Source of the DNA: Brevibacterium zhoupengii
GTDB lineage: Bacteria > Actinomycetota > Actinomycetes > Actinomycetales > Brevibacteriaceae
NCBI RefSeq assembly: GCF_021117425.1
Contig: NZ_CP088298.1
Location: 2,976,001 to 3,040,000, forward strand
Length of the DNA stretch: 64,000 nt
Direction of reading: 5' to 3'
The position numbers were made by a program, and so were the translations under genes. The stretch's first letter is position 1, and every line of letters begins with the position of its first letter. Positions 46,250 to 54,911 of the stretch are shown in pieces. The notes under the pieces are model-generated. The model saw only the letters and a list, made by a program, of their open reading frames with translations. It did not search any database and was not told where the DNA came from.

Positions 46250-48183
46250 TCCAGGCCTCCTTCGATCTGTGCCACGGAGCGAACTGTGCCGTCTTCTTCG
46301 GTACCGGCTTCTGCGATCTGGCTCTCAGCCTGCTCGTCGCCTTCGCCGTCGAACTCGGGGCGAATACCGCGGGCGTATTCGATCTCATCGTTGGATACAC
46401 CGGCGGCGACCATCGGCCACACCATGGCATCCGGCGGGACCGTGAAGTCGAGGACGACGGGACGGTCACTGGTCTCCAGCGCCGTCTTGATCGCAGCATC
46501 GACATCGTCATTGCTGTCTACGCGCAGGGCCAGGCAGCCGTAGGCCTCGGCGAGTTTGACGAAGTCGGGGATCCGGATCGTCTCATGTCCGGTGTTGAGA
46601 TCGGTGTTGGAGTACCGGCCGTCATAGAACAGGGTCTGCCACTGGCGAACCATGCCCAAAGACGAGTTGTTGATGATCGCAACCTTGATCGGGATGTCGT
46701 TGAGCGCGCAGGTCGCGAGCTCCTGGTTGGTCATCTGGAAGCATCCGTCTCCGTCGATGGCCCACACGACACGGTCGGGTTCGGCGACCTTCGCGCCCAT
46801 CGCGGCAGGCACCGAGTAGCCCATGGTGCCCAGGCCCCCGGAGTTCAGCCAGGACTTGGGGCGTTCGAACTCGACGAACTGGGCGGCCCACATCTGGTGC
46901 TGACCCACGCCGGCGGCGTAGACGGCCTCGGGTCCGGTCAGCGCCGAGATCCGCGAGATCACATACTGGGGATCGCAGAGTTCGTCCTGAGTGGAGTAGC
47001 CCAGCGGGTAGGTCGTCTTGAGACGGTTGAGGAAGCGCCACCAGGGTTCGCGCTGACGTTCGAGCGCCTTGGGGAACTTGCTGCGCAGTTCGCTGAGCAT
47101 CTCCGCAAGTACCTCGCGGGCGTCTCCGACGATGGCGACGTCGACGTCACGGTTCTTCCCGATCTCCGCCGGGTCGATGTCGGCGTGGATGACCTGCGCG
47201 TTCGGTGCGAAGGAGTCGAGGTTGCCGGTGACTCGGTCATCGAATCTGGCACCGATGGTGATGAGGAGGTCGGCCTTCTGGAAGGCGGTCACGGCGGGCA
47301 CACTGCCGTGCATTCCCGGCATTCCGAGGTGGAGCTGGTGCGAGTCGGGGAACGCGCCGCGGGCCATCAGAGTGGTGGCCACGGGAATGTTGGTCGCCTC
47401 GGCGAGTTTGAGCAGTTCCTTGTCGGCCTGCGAACGGATGACTCCGCCGCCGATGTAGAACACGGGGCGCTGGGCCTCCGAGATGAGCCGGACGGCCTCG
47501 CGAATCTGCTTCGCATGCGGCTTGAGGATGGGACGGTAGCCGGGCAGCTGCGGCTCACCGGGCCAGACGAAGGGCGCGGTGCCCGTCTGTGCGTCCTTGG
47601 TGACGTCGACGAGGACCGGGCCCGGCCGGCCGGTGGTCGCGATGTGGTGGGCATTGAGAATCGCCGAGGGGATGTCCTCGGCCTTGGTGACGAGGAAGCT
47701 GTGCTTGGTCACAGGCATCGTCATTCCCACGATGTCGGCTTCCTGGAAGGCATCGGTGCCCAGCAGCTTCGAGCTCTGCTGGCCGGTGATGGCCAGGACG
47801 GGCACGGAGTCCATATGGGCGTCGGCGAGCGCCGTGATGAGGTTGGTTGCTCCCGGGCCCGAGGTTGCGATGCACACGCCCAGCTTGCCCGAGGCGGCGG
47901 CATAGCCTTCGGCCGCGTGTCCGGCACCCTGCTCGTGGCGAACGAGGATGTGGCGGATCTTGTCGGTCTCGAACAGGGGGTCGTAGGTCGGAAGGATGGT
48001 GCCGCCGGGAAGGCCGAAGACCGTCTCGACCTCGAGGAGCTCGAGGCTGCGGACGATTGCCTGCGCTCCGGTGAGGACCTCTGGGGTCGAGTTGCGTCGA
48101 ATGCTTGACGGGGTCGCGGTGACCGGGGCTGCGCTGGGCGCGGTGCCAGTTCCCGCTGACTGGGCCGAGGGCGTGGCTGCCAT
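46246..48183 (-). CDS. ilvB: Acetolactate synthase large (catalytic) subunit
   Basis: ThDP- and FAD-dependent enzyme joining two pyruvates, or pyruvate and 2-oxobutyrate. It is 645 residues long with a 35-residue Ala/Thr-rich N-terminal extension. The catalytic glutamate is in [15 protein letters not shown], and the ThDP-Mg motif is [12 protein letters not shown]...NN. The C-terminal 30 residues are acidic and extra compared with E. coli IlvB. The ATG follows AGGAAGG. It lies downstream of a leader peptide and terminator, so it is controlled by attenuation. Confidence 0.96.
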   Translation of the reverse strand: MAATPSAQSAGTGTAPSAAPVTATPSSIRRNSTPEVLTGAQAIVRSLELLEVETVFGLPGGTILPTYDPLFETDKIRHILVRHEQGAGHAAEGYAAASGKLGVCIATSGPGATNLITALADAHMDSVPVLAITGQQSSKLLGTDAFQEADIVGMTMPVTKHSFLVTKAEDIPSAILNAHHIATTGRPGPVLVDVTKDAQTGTAPFVWPGEPQLPGYRPILKPHAKQIREAVRLISEAQRPVFYIGGGVIRSQADKELLKLAEATNIPVATTLMARGAFPDSHQLHLGMPGMHGSVPAVTAFQKADLLITIGARFDDRVTGNLDSFAPNAQVIHADIDPAEIGKNRDVDVAIVGDAREVLAEMLSELRSKFPKALERQREPWWRFLNRLKTTYPLGYSTQDELCDPQYVISRISALTGPEAVYAAGVGQHQMWAAQFVEFERPKSWLNSGGLGTMGYSVPAAMGAKVAEPDRVVWAIDGDGCFQMTNQELATCALNDIPIKVAIINNSSLGMVRQWQTLFYDGRYSNTDLNTGHETIRIPDFVKLAEAYGCLALRVDSNDDVDAAIKTALETSDRPVVLDFTVPPDAMVWPMVAAGVSNDEIEYARGIRPEFDGEGDEQAESQIAEAGTEEDGTVRSVAQIEGGLE

Positions 48184-48224
48184 CGTTTCGTATCCTTCCT
48201 AGTGATCCATCTTGTCTCCGCATG

Positions 48225-48260
48225 AAAAAAGCCCCTCCGGTTTCGGTAGGGGCGCGCGGA
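48225..48260 (-). terminator. ilvBN attenuator: terminator and competing antiterminator arm
   Basis: On the minus strand GCCCCT...AGGGGC (extended by CCG/CGG) forms a stem followed by six U residues (48225-48230), a rho-independent terminator. The segment read as UCCGCGCGC in RNA (48252-48260) can instead pair perfectly over 9 bases with GCGCGCGGA inside the leader peptide gene (48289-48297). The two structures share bases 48252-48253 and are exclusive. A ribosome completing the leader peptide would cover the upstream arm and allow termination. Confidence 0.85.
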
Positions 48261-48278
48261 ACATGTCGTGTTGACAGG

Positions 48279-48329
48279 CTACGGAAGATCCGCGCGCTGG
48301 GTAATAACGACGACAAGAAGGTGAGTCAT
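48279..48329 (-). CDS. ilvB leader peptide
   Basis: A 16-codon open frame encoding MTHLLVVVITQRADLP, with consecutive Leu-Leu-Val-Val-Val-Ile codons, the three amino acids made by the downstream pathway. It resembles the leader peptide of the ilvBNC attenuator in Corynebacterium glutamicum. Stalling at these codons for want of charged tRNA would leave the 48289-48297 arm free to form the antiterminator. A GGAGGTGA sequence lies 11 bases before the ATG, which is far for a ribosome site; a leaderless start is also possible. Confidence 0.88.
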   Translation of the reverse strand: MTHLLVVVITQRADLP

Positions 48330-48365
48330 GGCTCAATAGTTCACCTCCGGCGATAAGGGTGTCAA
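48330..48365 (-). promoter_or_regulatory. Predicted ilvB promoter
   Basis: TTGACA (48360-48365, minus strand) and AACTAT (48336-48341) are spaced by 18 bases. The expected start point falls on the A of the leader peptide ATG at 48329, which would make the leader peptide mRNA leaderless. Bases 48366-48510 hold nothing else that I can support. Confidence 0.5.
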
Positions 48366-48510
48366 ACGTCGCAATGGATCGTCTCGCAGAATGGGACATT
48401 TGTGGACTGAAGGATGAGACCCTGCAAACGTACCCGCGGCTGCACCACAGGGAAGAAGGAAAGCCCGATTGCGCGAACCATAGACTCCGACACGCGCTCC
48501 GACTAGGCTC

Positions 48511-50283
48511 TTGAAGGTGCGTCCCCTCTTACGTTTCTGGCCCGATCTGCGCTCTCGAATCGGCGTGTACATCGCAGTACTCGTGCTCACACTCCTGGCC
48601 AACGGCATCCAGCTGATCATCCCCCTGATCACCGGTCACATCATCGACGGCCCCATCGCCCACCGTGATCTGTCGGGCCTGTGGCTGCCCGTGCTCGGCG
48701 TCCTTCTCATCGGCATCGCCGAGGCGGTGGCGCTGTGGGCACGGCGCATGCTCGTTGCCCCGGTCGTCGCCCAGTGGGAGATCACCTGGCGTTCACGTCT
48801 CTTCGACCGACTGCAGTACACCTCGGTGGCCATCCACGACTCGTGGGAGTCCGGGCAGCTGCTCTCGCGCGCGATCAATGACCTGTCCCAGCTGCGCCGG
48901 TTCTTCGCCTTCGGTATCCCCTTCCTCGTGACCACTCCGCTGATCATCATCATCGGCACCATCATCCTCACCTTCCTCCAACCGGTCTTCGGACTCATCA
49001 TGCTGATCATGGCCGTACCGACGATTGCCACGGTGACGGTCTTCGAGAAGAGGTACCGCGAGGCCTCTCGACGCTCCCAGGACACGGTCGGTGAGATCAC
49101 CACCGAGGTTGAGGAGTCGATTCAGGGGATCCGGATCCTCAAATCCTTCGGCCGCTCGCCCTGGGCCGCGCAGCGCTTCTCCCTGCTGTCGCGGAAGTTC
49201 CAGGGTCTCGAGGTGCGCAAGGCGAAGCTCGACTCCTGGTTCTGGAGCGTGCTCATCCTCCTGCCCACGCTTGCCCAGGCAGCCATCGTGGCCGTCGGCA
49301 CGTGGGGCGTCGTGCAGGGGTGGACGACGATCGGCACCGTGGTTGCGGGAGTGACCATCTCCATGGTGATGCGGATGCCCATCGAGATGCTCGGCTTCCT
49401 CCTCGCAGATGCCCTCATGGCCTTGACAGCCGCGGCCAGGTACTGGGAGGTCATTGACATCAGGCACGACATCACCGACTCCGACGGCCAGATCGCCGAT
49501 GCCCCAGATGTGCGTCGCTATCAGGGCGAACTCGATTTCGAGGACGTCGACTTCCATTTCGCCGACACCGACCGCGAGACCCTGAAGAAACTCAACCTCC
49601 ACATCGCTCCGGGCCAGACCCTGGCCATCGTCGGAGCCACGGGCTCGGGCAAGACGACCCTGGCTTCTCTGGTCCCGCGACTGCAGGACGTCACCGGCGG
49701 ATCGGTGCGGATCGATGGCACCGATATTCGCGATCTGCCCGTCAACGAGGTGCGCAACCTCGTCTCCGTGTCCTTCGAAGACCCCATCCTGTTCTCCACC
49801 TCGGTGGCCGAAAACGTGAGCATGGGAGCAACCGGGGTCGATGATGCCGACATCTGGCAGGCCCTGGAGATCACGGCCGCGAAGGACTTCGTCGAACGAC
49901 TGCCGGAGGGCTTGGACACCCAGGTCGGCGAGCAGGGACTCTCGCTGTCCGGTGGGCAGCGACAGCGGCTGGCACTGGCCCGCGCTGTGATCGGCGCTCC
50001 CCGCATCCTCGTCCTCGATGACCCACTCTCCGCAGTCGACGTCGATACGGAGGATCGGGTGCAACGGTCGCTGCGGGAGATCCTGCCCGATTCGACGACG
50101 CTGATCATCGCCCACCGCCCGTCCACCTCGGCGCTGGCTGATGCTGTTGCCGTCCTCGACGAGGGCCGCATCGTCGCACTGGGCACCCACGATGAGCTGC
50201 TGGGATCCTCCCCGCTGTACCGCGAACTCATGGGCGCATCCGCAGCGAGCGAGCATGCAGCGAGCGACGGAGGCAGCCGATGA
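48511..50283 (+). CDS. ABC exporter half-transporter with degenerate ATPase site
   Basis: A membrane domain (six segments, residues about 15-300) fused to an ATPase domain (330-575). Walker A is GATGSGKTT and the signature is LSGGQRQRLALAR. Walker B ends in Asp where the catalytic Glu is normal (LVLDDPLSAVD, D504), the mark of the degenerate subunit of heterodimeric exporters such as TM287/288 or BmrCD. It overlaps the next gene by four bases. The start is a TTG at 48511 or a GTG at 48517. Substrates may be drugs or lipids. Confidence 0.88.
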   Translation: MKVRPLLRFWPDLRSRIGVYIAVLVLTLLANGIQLIIPLITGHIIDGPIAHRDLSGLWLPVLGVLLIGIAEAVALWARRMLVAPVVAQWEITWRSRLFDRLQYTSVAIHDSWESGQLLSRAINDLSQLRRFFAFGIPFLVTTPLIIIIGTIILTFLQPVFGLIMLIMAVPTIATVTVFEKRYREASRRSQDTVGEITTEVEESIQGIRILKSFGRSPWAAQRFSLLSRKFQGLEVRKAKLDSWFWSVLILLPTLAQAAIVAVGTWGVVQGWTTIGTVVAGVTISMVMRMPIEMLGFLLADALMALTAAARYWEVIDIRHDITDSDGQIADAPDVRRYQGELDFEDVDFHFADTDRETLKKLNLHIAPGQTLAIVGATGSGKTTLASLVPRLQDVTGGSVRIDGTDIRDLPVNEVRNLVSVSFEDPILFSTSVAENVSMGATGVDDADIWQALEITAAKDFVERLPEGLDTQVGEQGLSLSGGQRQRLALARAVIGAPRILVLDDPLSAVDVDTEDRVQRSLREILPDSTTLIIAHRPSTSALADAVAVLDEGRIVALGTHDELLGSSPLYRELMGASAASEHAASDGGSR

Positions 50284-52133
50284 GCATTCCCCGCCTCAAT
50301 GAGGACGAGGTCGAGCAGCTTCCACCGGACATCGCGAAGAAGGCCCGCGCGCTGCTGCTGTCCCTGGTCCGTCCGCATCTGCCGATGGCGATCTTCCTGC
50401 TCGTCATCGTCGTGCTCACGGCGCTCTTCCTCGTCATCGGTCCGATCTTCATCGCCGATGCTCTCGACAACGGTGTGCCGAAGGCTGTCGAAGGCGATCC
50501 GGAGCCTCTGATTCGGGCAGTCTCAGCCTTCGTCATCTCAGCGATCGCCTCGGCAGTGCTCGCCTTCACCTCGACGAGGCTGGTCGGCATCACTGCGCAG
50601 AAGGTCGTCTACAGTCTGCGCGAACGGCTGTTCAAGCACATCCAACGCCTCGATCTGGGCTATCACGAGCGCTCGACCTCGGGCCGGCTGGTGTCGCGGC
50701 AGACCTCGGACATGGAGTCGGTGCAGCAGTTCCTCTCCTACTCGCTCTTCGATACGGCGCTGGCGCTGTTCGAGATGACGTTCATCGCGGTGACGCTCAT
50801 CGTCCTCGACGTGCCTCTGGCCGTTGTGGTCTTTCTCGGCTTCATCCCGCTCTTCTTCATCACGAAGTCCGCGCACACTTCGCAGCGCAGCGCCTACCGT
50901 CGGACGCGGACCTCGATCGCGAAGGTCATCGTCCACTTCGTTGAGACCATGGGCGGGATCCGCGCGGTGCAGGCCTACCGTCGGCAGCCTGACCGACGCG
51001 GCACGCTCAAAGACGAGGACACCCAGTACCGCGACGCCAACACCGATGCTCTGCGCGGAGTCGCCTGGTTCGCCGGCTGGACGCGGCTGGTCGGCAATGT
51101 CACCCAGACCGTGATCATCATCGTCGGTGCCTGGCTCGTCATCGAAGACTGGACACAGATCGGCGTGCTCGCGGCGTTCATCCTCTATCTGCGTCGCTTC
51201 TACGGTCCGCTCGATGAACTGGTTCAGTCCTTCAATCTCTACCAGTCCGCCTCGGCCGCACTGGAGAAGATGGCCGCCGTCCTCGACACCGACCCCGAGG
51301 TGGTCGCACCGGCGAGTCCCAAACAGTTGCCCGTGCACAGTTCCGACCGGAGCTCGGGCACCACCTCGGCGACGGAGGACCTGCCTGACAAACCCAGCGG
51401 CCGCTCGATCGACCTCAATCATGTCCGCTTCTCCTACGGCGACGGCCCCGATGTCCTCCCCCGGTTCGACCTGCGCATCCCCGCGGGCCAGATCGTGGCG
51501 CTCGTCGGGGCGACCGGCGCGGGCAAATCGACCCTGGTCAAACTGGTCACACGGTTCTACGATCCCAGCGAAGGTCGCATCACCATCGACGAGGTGGACC
51601 TGCGTGACCTCGACGATGCCGAGCTGCGTCAGAGCGTGGTCATGGTCACCCAGGAGTCGTTCCTGTTCGCGGGCACGATCGCCGACAATATCCGGATCGG
51701 CAACCCCGATGCCGGTGATGACGACGTCGTCGCCGCGGCCACGGCCGTCGGCTTGGATCCCTACATCCGGCGACTGCCAGAGGGCTATGAGACCGATGTG
51801 AAGAAGCGCGGCGGTCGGCTGAGTTCGGGACAGCGTCAGCTCGTGTCATTTGCCCGCGTGTTTCTGGCCGACCCGGACATCGTCGTCCTCGACGAGGCGA
51901 CCGCCCACCTCGACATCCCGTCCGAACGCCTGGTCCAGAAGGCACTGGCGACGGTGCTCGAGGGACGCACCGCGATCATCATCGCCCACCGGCTCTCGAC
52001 TGTGGAGATCGCTGACCGCGTTCTCGTCATGGACTCCGGTCGGATCATCGAAGACGGCACACCGGATGAGCTGATCTCAGGGGCGGGCAAGTTCGCGCAG
52101 CTGCACAAGGCGTGGCGGGACTCGCTGGTGTAG
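50280..52133 (+). CDS. ABC exporter half-transporter, catalytic partner
   Basis: Second half of the heterodimer, 617 residues: membrane domain (about 35-330), then an ATPase domain with Walker A GATGAGKST, signature LSSGQRQLVSFAR and canonical Walker B IVVLDEATAHLD. The signature LSSGQ deviates from LSGGQ, as expected for the half that completes the partner's degenerate site. A Ser/Thr-rich linker of about 35 residues (near 350-380) separates the domains. The ATGA overlap couples it to the first half. It ends 32 bases before the left hairpin repeat. Confidence 0.88.
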   Translation: MSIPRLNEDEVEQLPPDIAKKARALLLSLVRPHLPMAIFLLVIVVLTALFLVIGPIFIADALDNGVPKAVEGDPEPLIRAVSAFVISAIASAVLAFTSTRLVGITAQKVVYSLRERLFKHIQRLDLGYHERSTSGRLVSRQTSDMESVQQFLSYSLFDTALALFEMTFIAVTLIVLDVPLAVVVFLGFIPLFFITKSAHTSQRSAYRRTRTSIAKVIVHFVETMGGIRAVQAYRRQPDRRGTLKDEDTQYRDANTDALRGVAWFAGWTRLVGNVTQTVIIIVGAWLVIEDWTQIGVLAAFILYLRRFYGPLDELVQSFNLYQSASAALEKMAAVLDTDPEVVAPASPKQLPVHSSDRSSGTTSATEDLPDKPSGRSIDLNHVRFSYGDGPDVLPRFDLRIPAGQIVALVGATGAGKSTLVKLVTRFYDPSEGRITIDEVDLRDLDDAELRQSVVMVTQESFLFAGTIADNIRIGNPDAGDDDVVAAATAVGLDPYIRRLPEGYETDVKKRGGRLSSGQRQLVSFARVFLADPDIVVLDEATAHLDIPSERLVQKALATVLEGRTAIIIAHRLSTVEIADRVLVMDSGRIIEDGTPDELISGAGKFAQLHKAWRDSLV

Positions 52134-52165
52134 GGCTGCGGGCCAGCCAACCCTGCCTCATTCGA

Positions 52166-52233
52166 TATCAGCTCGGTGAACCGACACCAGCTAGGCGCAT
52201 GGACCTGGCTACTGTCAGTTCACCGAGCTGATG
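52166..52233. repeat. Left copy of a 68-bp hairpin repeat
   Basis: Outer arms ATCAGCTCGGTGAAC/GTTCACCGAGCTGAT form a perfect 15-bp stem, with weaker pairing inside. The right copy at 53348-53415 has the same length and orientation and matches at 54 of 68 positions by my alignment. Two differences are paired changes that keep base pairing (8/61: T-A to C-G; 28/41: A-T to C-G). The copies bracket one gene. Confidence 0.85.
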
Positions 52234-52250
52234 GCCGGACCGATTGCGGC

Positions 52251-53258
52251 TCAGCCCGCCATATTCCGTGGAGTTCGTGCCCGCACGAGCCTTTCGATGT
52301 CGACGAACGCCTGCCGATGCCACAGGTCTTTCCAATAGACACGGATTACGTGATAACCAAGTGCACGCAGACGCCGTTCGCGTTCACGCTCACGGTCGAA
52401 CTCCTTGCGAAGGTCGCGACCATTGAGCGTGTACTTGGCTCGTCCGTCGAACTCGATGATCGTCTTCGACGGCCGATGGATGAAGTCGGTGCGCGCCACG
52501 AAGAACCCGTTCTCATCAAAGATCTCGAACTGCGGCTCGATATCGTCCAGGCCGACTTCATGGAGACGGATTGCGACGATAGATTCTCCCGGGGACTCGT
52601 GCCGGGCGTCTGCCAAGGCGAGTGCCGCAGCGACTCGATGGCAGTTCCGGGCCTCCTTGCAGGTTGCAATTACAGTGCGGAGTTCCTCCTTGGAGACCAG
52701 CTGTCTCCGCAGAGCATCGTCGAGCATCGGGATGCTGTCTTCGAGCTCGTAATCACGGGCGACGTCGATGAGCGTCCGAGGTTTCGAGGTCAGCATCATT
52801 CCGCCGAGAGACTCGACATGTACGGCGTCGAGCTCCCGCCTACGAACGATCAGCTGAGCGAACCGCGCACTGGAATTCGGCCGGATGACTTCCACACGAG
52901 AATGCGCAATCTGCACAACCTCGAGCTGCCACAGCAATGCAGCAGACAGATGAGAGAAGACATCGCTTGTCGTATGCGAACCCTTCGCTGTCTTCCTATT
53001 GATCTTGTCGGCACGAGCTCGGATCAGCACCTTCACCCTCTCGACGGCATCACGCTTGTCTCCCAGTCGCACGAGTTCCTCGGCATCCCCGTCTGCGAGA
53101 GTTGCCCAGATCTTTACATGCCGAGGATTCGCACACATGCCTGTGACAGCGAAGCGACCGCGCGCAACACGCTCGAGACAGCACCCGATCGCGGCACGAA
53201 TGTCGCGGTCCGAGTAGCCGAGACGCATCAGATCCGTCGTCGCAAAGACTTGGTACAT
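52251..53258 (-). CDS. AbiEi-like protein with C-terminal restriction-nuclease-like domain
   Basis: A 335-residue protein. The N-terminal 60 residues (TTDLMRLGYSDRDIRAAIGCCLERVARGRFAV) resemble the AbiEi antitoxin-type wing-helix domain. The C-terminal 110 residues (PQFEIFDENGFFVARTDFIH, IIEFDGRAKY, RRLRALGYHVIRVYWKDL) look like a DUF559/Vsr-like PD-(D/E)xK fold with Asp and Glu in the expected order. No AbiEii toxin is adjacent. The gene is AT-richer than its surroundings and lies inside two hairpin repeats. The start is the ATG at 53258; a TTG at 53276 is possible. Confidence 0.65.
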   Translation of the reverse strand: MYQVFATTDLMRLGYSDRDIRAAIGCCLERVARGRFAVTGMCANPRHVKIWATLADGDAEELVRLGDKRDAVERVKVLIRARADKINRKTAKGSHTTSDVFSHLSAALLWQLEVVQIAHSRVEVIRPNSSARFAQLIVRRRELDAVHVESLGGMMLTSKPRTLIDVARDYELEDSIPMLDDALRRQLVSKEELRTVIATCKEARNCHRVAAALALADARHESPGESIVAIRLHEVGLDDIEPQFEIFDENGFFVARTDFIHRPSKTIIEFDGRAKYTLNGRDLRKEFDRERERERRLRALGYHVIRVYWKDLWHRQAFVDIERLVRARTPRNMAG

Positions 53259-53347
53259 GGCATTATCATCTATCAAACGCCATCAAACAGCAATACTCTG
53301 CATGTGATGGTCTCAACGATCCCAGCCCGGCCAATCGACCTGTCGCT

Positions 53348-53415
53348 TATCAGCCCGGTCAACCGACATCAGCGCGGCCCATGCACCGGGTAGGTGTCGG
53401 TTCACCGGGCTGATG
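53348..53415. repeat. Right copy of the 68-bp hairpin repeat
   Basis: Arms of 22 bases pair at 20 positions: one end begins ATCAGCCCGGTCAACCGACA, and the other is its near-complement ending GGGCTGAT. It lies in the 232-base gap upstream of the nuclease-like gene and before the small membrane gene at 53491. With the left copy it defines a unit of 1250 bases (52166-53415). Confidence 0.85.
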
Positions 53416-53490
53416 AGCCTCAACTGCCAGCCGACACGACAACGTATATTGTTTCTAAGCTGACTGTTCGACTCGACAAGGAGGACACCG

Positions 53491-54081
53491 ATGGACGCGG
53501 AGAAGCGGAAAGAAATCGGTCCTGCGGCCGAAGCCGGCACCGAGGGCGCCCTGGAACTCAACGTTCAAGCCGGAACTGGAGCCGGTTCCACGAACGGGAC
53601 AGAACCCGTCACAATATCCGAGGAGCGACGGATCATCGGCGATGCAATTGCTCGGGGACATCAAGTGACGAGATGGACCGCATTGATCATCGGCCTGCTG
53701 TTCATCGCTTCAGGATTATGGTTGGCGGGCGTCCTCGTCCTCGTTGTGACGGTTTTCGATCTGCCCCGTATCGCAACTGAGCGCTATGCCCGCAAGCGTG
53801 GGGCCCGGCTGGACGTTCCCTCCCTCGACGTAGTTGAGAAGGCTTCTCTGTCAGGCCTGCTGATCCCGGTCGTATTCTTCTCTGCAATCTGTGGGCTCAT
53901 CGTCGTCGAAGCGAAGCTCGGGCATCCACTGCTGCCGTGGTCATGGAAGAACCCGCAATACCGGGAAGATGATCTGTACATGATTGTTCCTTTCGTCGTC
54001 GCCGGATTGGTTCCCACCATCGCCTGGTTCGTCCGACGCAGAAAACACAACCGGCATCACAAGGATGGCGTCAACCACTGA
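53491..54081 (+). CDS. Membrane protein of unknown function
   Basis: A 196-residue protein. Residues 1-60 are hydrophilic and Gly/Glu/Ala-rich. Four hydrophobic segments follow at about 62-76, 78-92, 122-142 and 162-180, with a basic tail RRRKHNRHHK. A strong AAGGAGGACACCG precedes the ATG. No family is recognised. Its end overlaps the stop of the pcm relic on the other strand. Confidence 0.75.
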   Translation: MDAEKRKEIGPAAEAGTEGALELNVQAGTGAGSTNGTEPVTISEERRIIGDAIARGHQVTRWTALIIGLLFIASGLWLAGVLVLVVTVFDLPRIATERYARKRGARLDVPSLDVVEKASLSGLLIPVVFFSAICGLIVVEAKLGHPLLPWSWKNPQYREDDLYMIVPFVVAGLVPTIAWFVRRRKHNRHHKDGVNH

Positions 54082-54166
54082 TCAGCGGTACAAAGCGATA
54101 ACTGCCATGCCGCGTGATGGTGACGTCTGAGTCAGCACCGAACTCGTCAAAGAGCACCCTGAGCAT
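54071..54166 (-). pseudogene. 3' relic of a second isoaspartyl methyltransferase gene
   Basis: A 31-codon frame starting MLRV and ending TITRHG-YRFVPLI-stop aligns with the last 31 residues of the intact pcm gene just upstream (54230), sharing MLRV, TITRHG and YRFVPLI. Third codon positions differ widely, so it is an old duplicate or a separately acquired copy, not a recent repeat. The rest of the second gene is absent; the bases 54167-54229 do not continue the similarity. Confidence 0.75.
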
Positions 54167-54229
54167 GACTCGGATCAGCCTTGCTCAGTCGCGGCGTGGG
54201 CCGCACGGCCAGCACAGTCGCGAACCAGG

Positions 54230-54835
54230 TCAATTGAGGATGAGCGGAACGAATCGGTAGCGTCCGTGCCGGGTGATGGTGATGTCTCGGTCGCCCGATC
54301 CGGAGCGCTCGACCCTGAGCATCTCACCCTGCACGGGAATGACCATGACCCCACCGATCTCCAACTGCGCGATGAGTTCAGCTGGCATGCTCTGGGCCCC
54401 GGCTGAGACGAGGATGCGGTCGAATGGACCGGCATCCGGGAGGCCGAGGACACCTGAGGTCGCAGCGACGATCTCGACATTGCCGAAGTCGACATCGTCC
54501 TGAGCGAGGCGCTCCAGTGCCGCCCGTGCGTGTGTGATGAGTTCAAGGTGACGCTCCACTCCAGCCACATGCCCGCGAGAGCCGACTAGGACGCCGAGGA
54601 GAGCGGTCGTCCATCCCGAGCCCGAGCCGAGGTCGAGCACACGGTCGCCAGGCTGCGGGTCAAGGAGTGCGAGCATGTCTGCCACCGTGCTCGGCTGCGA
54701 GTTCGTCTGCCCCTCGCCGATCTGCAGCGGCACATTGCTGGAAGCGAATTGTTGTTCTTCCTTTGGCAGAAACAGCTCACGAGGAACCTGGGCGAAGGCC
54801 TCGGCGAGTGAGTCAGCTTGTCGATCGGATGCCAT
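54230..54835 (-). CDS. pcm: Protein-L-isoaspartate O-methyltransferase family protein
   Basis: SAM-dependent methyltransferase repairing isoaspartyl residues, or a close relative acting on another acceptor. The 201 residues include LQIGEGQTNSQPST (the conserved GQTISQP region) and SAM motif I VLDLGSGSGWTTALL (residues 66-80), then ILVSAGAQSMP. The start MASDRQADSL is the first ATG of the conserved part; earlier in-frame codons lie in the apt promoter region. It is divergent from apt, with 76 bases between the starts. Confidence 0.8.
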   Translation of the reverse strand: MASDRQADSLAEAFAQVPRELFLPKEEQQFASSNVPLQIGEGQTNSQPSTVADMLALLDPQPGDRVLDLGSGSGWTTALLGVLVGSRGHVAGVERHLELITHARAALERLAQDDVDFGNVEIVAATSGVLGLPDAGPFDRILVSAGAQSMPAELIAQLEIGGVMVIPVQGEMLRVERSGSGDRDITITRHGRYRFVPLILN

Positions 54836-54911
54836 GGAATCCTCCAATGCTGTGACTTCTACGCTACTCCCCCACCTGATGGCACTGCCGCCCACCGAGT
54901 ATCGTTGACCC

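Noticed and set aside
46231..48108. 625-codon open frame on the plus strand opposite ilvB
   Set aside because: It mirrors ilvB, which has full ThDP-enzyme motifs; the antisense product is low-complexity and without any recognisable domain, as expected from high-GC codon bias.
48225..48260. Riboswitch before ilvB
   Set aside because: The leader peptide with Leu/Val/Ile codons and the exclusive hairpins explain the region as a translation-coupled attenuator; no known aptamer pattern is visible.
48793..50256. 487-codon minus-strand frame opposite the first ABC half-transporter
   Set aside because: It is antisense to a gene with intact Walker A and signature motifs; the product has no domain.
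52176..53393. 405-codon plus-strand frame spanning the hairpin cassette
   Set aside because: The minus-strand protein has AbiEi-like and nuclease-fold features; the plus-strand frame has none and begins and ends within the hairpins.
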